28,384 nt of DNA from an uncultured Bacteroidales bacterium (lineage in GTDB: Bacteria > Bacteroidota > Bacteroidia > Bacteroidales > UBA3824), in NCBI GenBank assembly GCA_937877455.1, contig CALFIU010000072.1, positions 1-28,384 on the forward strand, read 5' to 3'. Of this stretch, positions 23,654 to 28,384 are shown piece after piece. The notes beneath the pieces were generated by a model, which had not been told where the DNA came from, did no database searches, and saw nothing but the letters and a program-made list of their open reading frames with translations. Positions within the stretch are counted from its first letter, which is position 1. Every line of letters begins with the position of its first letter. The translations under genes and the position numbers were made by a program.

Positions 23654-23668
23654 TTACATTGTCAATTG

Positions 23669-24112
23669 TTAATTCATTACCATTTGCGCCCCCGCTATAT
23701 CGGCTGTTATGTCCTCAACGCGGTTTTTGCTTTTCACTTTGTCCTTAAAGGCGTTGTAAAGCCCCCGCAGGCGTTCGAGCGGTATCTTGTTGAAATCGTC
23801 GGCACTTGCGGCGCGGCATGCCACCGCCTTTATGTTCTCGATATTCTCAGTGTAGTTGAACACCCTCAAATACTCGCCAATGGCGGCAATAAGACGCTTG
23901 CGCCATACGTCGAGCGTTGTGTTTTGCCGGCTCTGGTTGGCTTTCAGCCTGCTTATCATTTCCGATGCCTCAGCCGTGCTCAGCTTGCTTACGTGTGTGG
24001 TGCGGCAGTTGCTGAATTGATACGCCAAATCAGCCCTCAGTTCGTCGTCAATGCCTTGCGATGCGCATAGCATCATCACCATTTTCCGTTGGTTTTCGGT
24101 TATTGTTCGCAT
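23669..24112 (-). CDS. Mu gp16/GemA-like protein (DUF1018, 147 aa)
   Basis: From MRTITENQRKMVMMLCASQG: LRADLAYQFSNCRTTHVSKLSTAEASEMISRLK resembles DUF1018 (Mu gp16/GemA) with its QRK-I start and helical repeats, followed by WRKRLIAAIGEYLRVF. In Mu, GemA/Mor-region proteins modulate host gene expression and DNA supercoiling. The ATG at 24112 is preferred because the frame upstream begins at a TTG that overlaps the previous gene. It follows the RecA-like ATPase by 13 nt. Confidence 0.75.
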   Translation of the reverse strand: MRTITENQRKMVMMLCASQGIDDELRADLAYQFSNCRTTHVSKLSTAEASEMISRLKANQSRQNTTLDVWRKRLIAAIGEYLRVFNYTENIENIKAVACRAASADDFNKIPLERLRGLYNAFKDKVKSKNRVEDITADIAGAQMVMN

Positions 24113-24125
24113 ATTGTTATTTTTT

Positions 24126-24743
24126 TTAGTTGTTTTCAAGCCAATAATCCTCAGCTCCTTTTTTCCATATCGTATAAGGCTCGCCGCCGCCGTAACGGCT
24201 CATCGGAAAGGCGCGGTATCCCTCGATGCGCACCTTTACGCTGGCATCGTAGCGGATGCTCTGGGCGGTGTTGCCTTTCGGCTCTTTGCCCTCGGCGTGC
24301 GACACAAACACAAACAGCTTGTTGCGGAATGCCGACACCAACTGGCGGTATGCCTCGTAGGTCAATCCCGTGTATTGCAGCGAATCAATGATTATCACAC
24401 GGGGCGAACGCGGCTTTTTAAGCCTGTTTAAAAGGTCTTCAACCGGTTCTTTGTCGAGCAATACAAAACGGCGGCTCACATCGCTCATGCCTACCGACAT
24501 TACAGCCTGCTGCATTGTCAGCGACAATCCTTCCTCAAGCGTGTCATACGCGGTTTTGGTGTAGCGGGCGAACTGTTTCGCCAACTGCAGCGCAAAGCGT
24601 GTCTTGCCGTTGCCCGAATTGCCCCACACAAGCCACGTGCCTTTCAGTTCCGGCTTGCCGAAACTTGCCAGCCATTCGCCTTTGAAGTCAAGCACGTCGG
24701 GGCGGTAGTTGGCTATATCGTTCAAATTCAATGCTCTTTTCAT
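24126..24743 (-). CDS. RecA/KaiC-like P-loop ATPase (205 aa)
   Basis: Walker A GNSGNGKT at residues 41-48, Walker B-like RVIIIDSLQY at 115-124, then FVFVSHAEGKEPKGNTAQSI and a C-terminal RYGGGEPYTIWKKGAEDYW. The layout (single RecA-like domain with basic linker) recalls the RecA/KaiC or DnaB helicase core. It is a second P-loop ATPase next to the MuB-type gene and is in the same operon. No DNA-binding domain is visible. A replicative or recombination role is plausible; a family name cannot be fixed by eye. Confidence 0.7.
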   Translation of the reverse strand: MKRALNLNDIANYRPDVLDFKGEWLASFGKPELKGTWLVWGNSGNGKTRFALQLAKQFARYTKTAYDTLEEGLSLTMQQAVMSVGMSDVSRRFVLLDKEPVEDLLNRLKKPRSPRVIIIDSLQYTGLTYEAYRQLVSAFRNKLFVFVSHAEGKEPKGNTAQSIRYDASVKVRIEGYRAFPMSRYGGGEPYTIWKKGAEDYWLENN

Positions 24744-24752
24744 GGTCCTTAC

Positions 24753-25604
24753 TTACTTAGCTTGGTTTTTCTTGTTTATTGCGTGTATTTTCCTCCGTAC
24801 CCGACGGAGGTCGCTGTCGCAGTCGTCAACAACAGCGTCGATGTCCTTCGATGCTGTTACGCCGTTCGCCTCGCATATCTTCACAACATCGGCCGCACTC
24901 ACTCCGCGCAATGGCACACACTTGCGCCCGATGCGGCTCCATATCTCGTTGTAGCCTTTTTTTTGCAGTTGAATGCCTTTTAAAAGGCGTTTTTCGAGGT
25001 AGTCGGTAGCGGTCAGTATTATTCCGCACTCGTCCTCCAACTGGTTGTACAGCGTTATAAAGAAGTACAGCAGCTGGTCGGTCAGTTTGTCGGCTTCGTC
25101 GAGTATGATAAGCGGCGACGACTGTTTTTTCAGACGGCTCACGATGCTATAGACCATTTCGGCGGTGGTCATTCCGTTCGAGTTGATGCCGATGGCGGCG
25201 CACAGTTCCTGCAAAAAGGTTTTGCGGTTCCAAAACTCGTTGCAGCAAAGCATGTAAACCTGTTTGTGATTGTCGGCGAACTGCTTGCAGGCGAATGTCT
25301 TTCCGCTGCCCGCCGCACCTGTTATCGCCATAACCAGTGCGTTGTCTTTTGCGTCGGTCAGTATTTTGGTCATAATCTGGAAATCGACCGTCTCGACGGC
25401 TTCCCACTTTTCCGACTTGAAGCCGACCGCACTGGCCACTTTCCGCCACATCTCCGCCTTTATTAGCTCCCAGTTGCCGTTTATTATCTGGCTGACTGTT
25501 GACGAACTCACGCCGATTGCCACGGCCGCCTTGTTCTGACTCTCATAACGCTCTGCGTACTTTTGCAGTGCGTTCGCAATTTGTTGTTTTTTAATCTGTT
25601 CCAT
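24753..25604 (-). CDS. MuB-type transposition ATPase (283 aa)
   Basis: N-terminal HTH (QNKAAVAIGVSSSTVSQIINGNW, residues 23-45), AAA+ domain with Walker A GAAGSGKT (96-103) and Walker B LIILDEADK (165-173), a sensor-like ILTATDYLEK, and a C-terminal helical part ending DLRRVRRKIHAINKK. It is directly downstream of the transposase gene (11 nt), as MuB follows MuA. It would bind target DNA, activate the transposase and give target immunity. The HTH plus AAA+ order matches MuB and its relatives. Confidence 0.85.
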   Translation of the reverse strand: MEQIKKQQIANALQKYAERYESQNKAAVAIGVSSSTVSQIINGNWELIKAEMWRKVASAVGFKSEKWEAVETVDFQIMTKILTDAKDNALVMAITGAAGSGKTFACKQFADNHKQVYMLCCNEFWNRKTFLQELCAAIGINSNGMTTAEMVYSIVSRLKKQSSPLIILDEADKLTDQLLYFFITLYNQLEDECGIILTATDYLEKRLLKGIQLQKKGYNEIWSRIGRKCVPLRGVSAADVVKICEANGVTASKDIDAVVDDCDSDLRRVRRKIHAINKKNQAK

Positions 25605-25615
25605 AATGCACTGTT

Positions 25616-27586
25616 TTAATATTGATTAAAAATGTCATCCATATTGACTGTTTCCGCCACCGTATCGCCCTCAACGGCTTTGCGCAGGCGGTTGCGGTTG
25701 TTCTTGTGCTGCCCTTGGCTGTCGGTAAGCAGAAACTTCTGATGTATCGAAAGCTCTTTTTGCGCCTCAAGCAGCGATTGTGTTGTCTCCTGAGCCTCGC
25801 ATAGCGTATTGGCTACGTGCGCCTCAAGTTGCTTGTTGTATTGGCGGATGCGCTGCAACTGCTCGGTGTCAACATCGGTGCGCTCCACCAATGCCATCGG
25901 CTGCACGTGCTTCTCCTCAAGCATAAACTGCAATGTCTGGTCTTCGTTGGTGGCTACTACGCTTGTAAGGTCGGCGGCGTCGTAGCGGACTTGCCAGCGG
26001 GTGCTCGCATAACGGCGGAAATTGATGTCGAAGCAGTCGTATACATGCTGACGGCCGCCAATGGTAACGGTCAGACCTTCGCCGCGCATCAGGTTGCGGT
26101 TGCCTGTTGTGCTTCCGAATGCCATAAGGTACTGCTGACGGCTCATTGGCAGCCGCCGCTCGGCTGGTATGTTGGCAAAACCGCCCACATAGAGGTCGTG
26201 CTTTTCGGCTCGTTCGCGCCTCATTATCTCGTTTATCTGGGCGCAAACGCCCTCATAGTCGGGCTCCGTTGTTTTCAGACGGTTAAGCGCTTCGCCGTTT
26301 GGCTGCAGTTTCTTTTGCGATGTAACACCCCAACCGCTCCAGTTGTTGCACAGCTGGCAATAGCGTTGGTTCAGGCGTTTGAAATAGCGTTCAATCGGTT
26401 TAGCCTTGGCATTGCCAACCTCGGCGGGCGTTACTTTGGCGCCAGCCACCGCATATATAGGCGACATCTTTTTTATTGCGAAATTGTCGCTTTGTATCTG
26501 GTTCACTTGGTACATTGCCCCAAACAGTTCCGCAGTATGCCGGAGCGCGTTCTGTATTGCCAATGTTATAAGGTCGCTGTTTTCGGCTTCGCCCTCTTCG
26601 CCAATGGCATAGCCGATAGGGTAATTCAGGAATGTATCGAGTACCACTACCATGGTAACCCGATGCCCGTAGGTGGTGCGCCCATTGCGTGTTGTCTGGT
26701 AGAACAGCTCCACGTCCCAGCCGTCCAAACTCCACAAGGCGAGGGGGAATGTGGGCAATGTCCGTTTTACTTGCATAGCCTTGTCGGTTTTGTAGGCTTT
26801 TACACCATGGCGGCCGGCGTAGGTTACAAGGTCGAGCTTGTCGCGCCATACGGCAACGGCACTGGCACTAATCGGCTTCCATCCCTGATTGGCGGCAAAC
26901 TCGCCATAAAGCATTGCAATCTGTTCGTTGTTAAGGTTGTTATGGTGTGCGAACAATGCCGTAAGCACCTGTTCGCCCTCTTTTGTTACAACCGCCGCGT
27001 TCTTTTGCCTGTTCTTGTAGGCGTTGTGGACGAGCGACTCGTAGCCGTTTTTCAGATAGTCTTTGTATTTCCGCTCGAAGGCGCGCGCGTTGTCGGGCAG
27101 GTTGTACGGGTAGCGTGTCTTGTCGATGCCGGCTATCGACTCAATGGCGAAGTCGATGATGCGTGCTTTCCGACCGCCTATTTTTGCCCGTTGAGCCTTA
27201 TGCTGGCACTCAAACGCATGCACGGCGTTCAGAATGACAGCGTTGGCGTAGTATTCGCGGCGTTTGTCGAATGGCAGATGTTTGCCCTCGGCGGTGATGA
27301 AGTTATTGAAGAAGACACTCGCCTCGGTGCTGTCTTCAATAAGGTCGGCAATGCGGTTTTGGCGCACTGCGTCGTATGGGTCGCACCCGAGCACCTCTCT
27401 CAGCTTAATTTTAAAGCGGTCGGGCAACGATTCGTACTCGACCAGTGCCGGCGTTGAGTTGCAACCACGGCGGACTACATTCAGCTTATTGTTGTATGTC
27501 AGGTAATTATAATTAGACTGACTGATTATACCATTATCAATAAGCCAGCGGCTCGATTCGCATAATATGTTGTTGTAGAACTCCAT
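25616..27586 (-). CDS. MuA-type DDE transposase (656 aa)
   Basis: Joins the phage ends to target DNA during integration and replicative transposition. Catalytic triad candidates: Asp288 (ALWSLDGWDVELF), Asp367 (NQIQSDNFA) and Glu399 (KPIERYFKRLNQRY). The N-terminal ~180 residues are the DNA-binding part (sites at the ends), and residues ~480-650 form a C-terminal region with a coiled coil (QLRIRQYNKQLEAHVANTL-like, LLEAQKELSIHQ) that may contact the MuB partner. Length is close to MuA (663 aa). Its ATG overlaps the stop of the Ner-like gene (TAATG). Confidence 0.9.
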   Translation of the reverse strand: MEFYNNILCESSRWLIDNGIISQSNYNYLTYNNKLNVVRRGCNSTPALVEYESLPDRFKIKLREVLGCDPYDAVRQNRIADLIEDSTEASVFFNNFITAEGKHLPFDKRREYYANAVILNAVHAFECQHKAQRAKIGGRKARIIDFAIESIAGIDKTRYPYNLPDNARAFERKYKDYLKNGYESLVHNAYKNRQKNAAVVTKEGEQVLTALFAHHNNLNNEQIAMLYGEFAANQGWKPISASAVAVWRDKLDLVTYAGRHGVKAYKTDKAMQVKRTLPTFPLALWSLDGWDVELFYQTTRNGRTTYGHRVTMVVVLDTFLNYPIGYAIGEEGEAENSDLITLAIQNALRHTAELFGAMYQVNQIQSDNFAIKKMSPIYAVAGAKVTPAEVGNAKAKPIERYFKRLNQRYCQLCNNWSGWGVTSQKKLQPNGEALNRLKTTEPDYEGVCAQINEIMRRERAEKHDLYVGGFANIPAERRLPMSRQQYLMAFGSTTGNRNLMRGEGLTVTIGGRQHVYDCFDINFRRYASTRWQVRYDAADLTSVVATNEDQTLQFMLEEKHVQPMALVERTDVDTEQLQRIRQYNKQLEAHVANTLCEAQETTQSLLEAQKELSIHQKFLLTDSQGQHKNNRNRLRKAVEGDTVAETVNMDDIFNQY

Positions 27587-27768
27587 TATATGATGTTTTT
27601 TTCACGCAAGGCACTCACCACTAATGCCCCCTTCTTGCTGTTTGGTTGTCGGTTGCCGTTAATGATGCTGCGCACATAGATGTCCGACACGTTGTATTTA
27701 CGGGCTATTTTTAACACCTCTATCCGCTTTTCAAGCCTCTCAATTTTGTTTTGCTGTCCCATTGTCAT
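27586..27768 (-). CDS. Ner-like small HTH regulator (60 aa)
   Basis: From MTMGQQNKIERLEKRIEVLKIARKYNVSDIYVRSIINGNR: a helix-turn-helix after a short basic helix. It is the first gene of the leftward early operon, which is where Mu and its relatives encode Ner, a repressor of the early promoter and of the c gene. I choose the start at 27768 (or 27762, MGQQ) because the annotated upstream part overlaps the promoter and operator. Leader would be about 20 nt. Confidence 0.7.
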   Translation of the reverse strand: MTMGQQNKIERLEKRIEVLKIARKYNVSDIYVRSIINGNRQPNSKKGALVVSALREKNII

Positions 27769-27775
27769 ATATTTG
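27744..27775 (+). promoter_or_regulatory. repressor promoter (rightward), face-to-face with early promoter
   Basis: TTTTG (27744-27748), a 19-nt spacer, and TATATTTG (27768-27775) match the Bacteroidetes consensus. It lies in the start region of the Ner-like gene and points towards the repressor. Its -7 box and that of the early promoter lie at opposite ends of the same palindrome, so the two RNAs would start within a few bases of each other. Confidence 0.55.
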
Positions 27776-27794
27776 TATCGTATTACAATACAAA
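27772..27794. promoter_or_regulatory. near-perfect 23-bp palindrome covering both -7 boxes
   Basis: Arms TTTGTAT and ATACAAA with inner GTA/TAC pairs; only one base pair of the 11 per arm is mismatched. It contains the TTTG of both opposing -7 boxes and the predicted start sites, so a bound dimer would block both transcripts. It is a candidate operator for the Ner-like protein or the repressor. Confidence 0.75.
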
Positions 27795-27822
27795 GTAAGT
27801 TGATAATTTTCAACTTTCAAAA
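27791..27822 (-). promoter_or_regulatory. early promoter (leftward)
   Basis: On the minus strand TTTTG (27822-27818), a 19-nt spacer, and TTACTTTG (27798-27791) match the Bacteroidetes form except for one base in TAnnTTTG. The spacer contains exactly the 16-bp operator O1 (27799-27814). Transcription would start near 27785 and run into the Ner-like gene. Confidence 0.6.
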
Positions 27823-28270
27823 CAAAACGAAGATAATTTTCATCAATTATGATTGATTTTTTAGATAGAATACAACAAATCGCTGACTATAAAGGAATTA
27901 AGATAACCGCCTTAGAGAGAGAATTAGGGGCGAGCAAAGGCGTTTTATCTCGTGCAATAGCTAATCACACCGATATACAATGTAAATGGTTGTGTGCTTT
28001 AGTTGAAAAATATCCCGATATTAACACATATTGGCTACTCACAGGGAAAGATAGTATGGTTTCAATGACTACTCCGCATGAATGCCCACGATGCGCAGAC
28101 AAAGAGAGAATCATTGAGGCTCTGAAAAGTACAATTTCAAAACAAGAGCTAATAATAGACTTACTTGGAGCTAATAAAAAAGGTTAACTTACTAATTACC
28201 AGTTCTTTTTTTTTGTTTAGATTATAAACATAGAGGTGTATTACATATATATAAGATGATAATTTTCAAC
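27799..28270. promoter_or_regulatory. three 16-bp operator-like sites O1, O2, O3
   Basis: O1 GTTGATAATTTTCAAC (27799-27814), O2 GAAGATAATTTTCATC (27829-27844) and O3 GATGATAATTTTCAAC (28255-28270). O1 is a near-perfect palindrome (two mismatched positions). The first two are 30 bp apart, about three helical turns. O1 lies in the early-promoter spacer, O2 just before the repressor ATG (27849), and O3 is 68 bp beyond the repressor stop. Probably repressor-binding sites, with O1 blocking the early promoter and O2 giving autoregulation. Confidence 0.65.
27849..28187 (+). CDS. phage repressor, XRE-type HTH with C-terminal coiled coil (112 aa)
   Basis: HTH of the Bacteroidetes XRE form: DRIQQIADYKGIKITALERELGASKGVLSRAI (residues 6-37), then a linker with CPRC and a leucine-rich helix (KERIIEALKSTISKQELIIDLL) for dimerisation. 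There is no S24 peptidase domain, so control by RecA cleavage is unlikely; induction must use another route. Mu's c protein occupies the same place, at the transposase end, on the opposite strand to the early operon. Sites O1-O3 nearby are its likely targets. Confidence 0.8.
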   Translation: MIDFLDRIQQIADYKGIKITALERELGASKGVLSRAIANHTDIQCKWLCALVEKYPDINTYWLLTGKDSMVSMTTPHECPRCADKERIIEALKSTISKQELIIDLLGANKKG

Positions 28271-28296
28271 CACTATTTGCATTTTTTTTTTCGCAA

Positions 28297-28332
28297 AACC
28301 TATAACCAAACCTATAACCAAACCTATAACCA
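28297..28332 (+). repeat. three perfect 12-bp tandem repeats near the prophage end
   Basis: AACCTATAACCA occurs three times without spacing at 28297-28308, 28309-28320 and 28321-28332. It lies beyond the repressor, towards the prophage end, next to a copy of the 16-bp end repeat. It could be a protein-binding array such as for the transposase or repressor. No coding frame is likely because TAA recurs on the plus strand. Confidence 0.9.
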
Positions 28333-28345
28333 ACCCAAAAAGTAC
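28330..28345 (+). repeat. third copy of the 16-bp end repeat
   Basis: CCAACCCAAAAAGTAC differs from the copy at 1894-1909 only in the two bases CC for TT. It is in the same plus-strand orientation as the copies at the other border, not inverted. Candidate transposase-binding site. The prophage end itself is not seen, and the last ~40 bp to 28384 give no assignment (an ATG at 28365 may begin another frame). Confidence 0.6.
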
Positions 28346-28384
28346 CAAAAAAACAGGAAAAGAGATGAGTGGTGTGATGTGGAG

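Larger units (their letters stand above)
1881..28384. mobile_element. Mu-like transposable prophage (siphovirus-type tail), left border in window, other end beyond window
   Basis: The unit combines a MuA-type DDE transposase, MuB-type ATPase, gp16-like, Gam-like and Ner-like early genes with DUF935 portal, MuF, gpG-like, protease/scaffold and terminase genes, a set diagnostic of Mu-like phages. Tail genes predict a long flexible tail. The border at the tail-gene end lies where the ATPase gene stops matching its family; a TG at 1881 (TGTAGTATCC) would fit the TG ends of Mu-like elements, but a border up to about 1895 is equally possible. The opposite border is not visible: the rest of the ATPase gene is not seen before 28384. 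At least 26.5 kb is present. Confidence 0.9.

Noticed and set aside
25817..27457. Long plus-strand open frame (546 codons) antisense to the transposase gene
   Set aside because: It mirrors the transposase frame; the opposite strand has clear DDE motifs and the operon structure, while this frame shows no family pattern and no leader.
28297..28332. CRISPR-like array
   Set aside because: Units are 12 bp with no spacers and no cas genes are present; it is a simple tandem repeat.
1..28384. tRNA or rRNA genes
   Set aside because: No cloverleaf-like or rRNA segments were recognised on either strand, and gaps between genes are too short or AT-rich.
28346..28384. Far prophage end inside the window
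   Set aside because: No continuation of the interrupted ATPase gene and no matching short target duplication can be seen before the window stops.

Overview
The window holds most of a Mu-like transposable prophage sitting in the chromosome of a Bacteroidales-type bacterium. The host assignment rests on three things: promoters of the Bacteroidetes form (TTTG, about 19 nt, TAnnTTTG), AT-rich leaders without Shine-Dalgarno sequences, and flanking genes typical of that group (an IS5-like transposase, a polysaccharide-locus glycosyltransferase-like gene, a DUF4143-type AAA ATPase). Species cannot be fixed from the sequence.

Host flank (1 to about 1890): the 3' part of an IS5-like element, a glycosyltransferase-like gene whose 5' end is lost at the IS junction, a 3 x 23-bp tandem repeat, a promoter, and a DUF4143 ATPase gene broken twice, by an in-frame TAA at 1581 and by the prophage at about 1880-1895.

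Prophage (about 1885 to beyond the window end): the switch and transposition end lies at the right of the window. A repressor (+) faces a leftward early operon: Ner-like HTH protein, DDE transposase (MuA type), MuB-type ATPase, a RecA-like ATPase, gp16/GemA-like protein, Gam-like protein, small unknown proteins, and a stand-alone DnaA domain IV protein. A perfect bidirectional terminator (21356-21392) separates this operon from a rightward head operon (15511-21339): gp36-like, DUF935 portal, MuF head protein, a broken D12 adenine methylase, gpG-like, a tail-terminator-like protein and the large terminase. A divergent leftward late operon (15378 to 1937) carries small terminase-like, protease/scaffold, capsid, lysis cassette, tail tube, tail chaperones, tail fibre, LRR adhesin, tape measure and tail tip genes. 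The tail set (tube, frameshifted chaperone, tape measure) implies a long non-contractile tail, so this is a transposable siphovirus in plan, like the Pseudomonas B3/D3112 group but rearranged.

Main points for a second look: (1) a complete -1 ribosomal frameshift signal (T TTT TTC, 7-nt spacer, 9-bp hairpin) at the portal stop codon, which would fuse the portal to a MuF protein lacking any ordinary start codon for its N-terminus; (2) an AT-rich, toxin-cassette-like C-terminus on that MuF protein; (3) a lysis cassette between capsid and tube genes with a unimolecular-spanin-like lipoprotein overlapping another membrane protein; (4) a switch with face-to-face promoters sharing one palindrome plus three copies of a second operator; (5) a C-type-lectin-like fibre and a BspA-type LRR protein placed before the tape measure; (6) 16-bp repeats shared by the two prophage ends. 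The far end of the prophage is not in the window.
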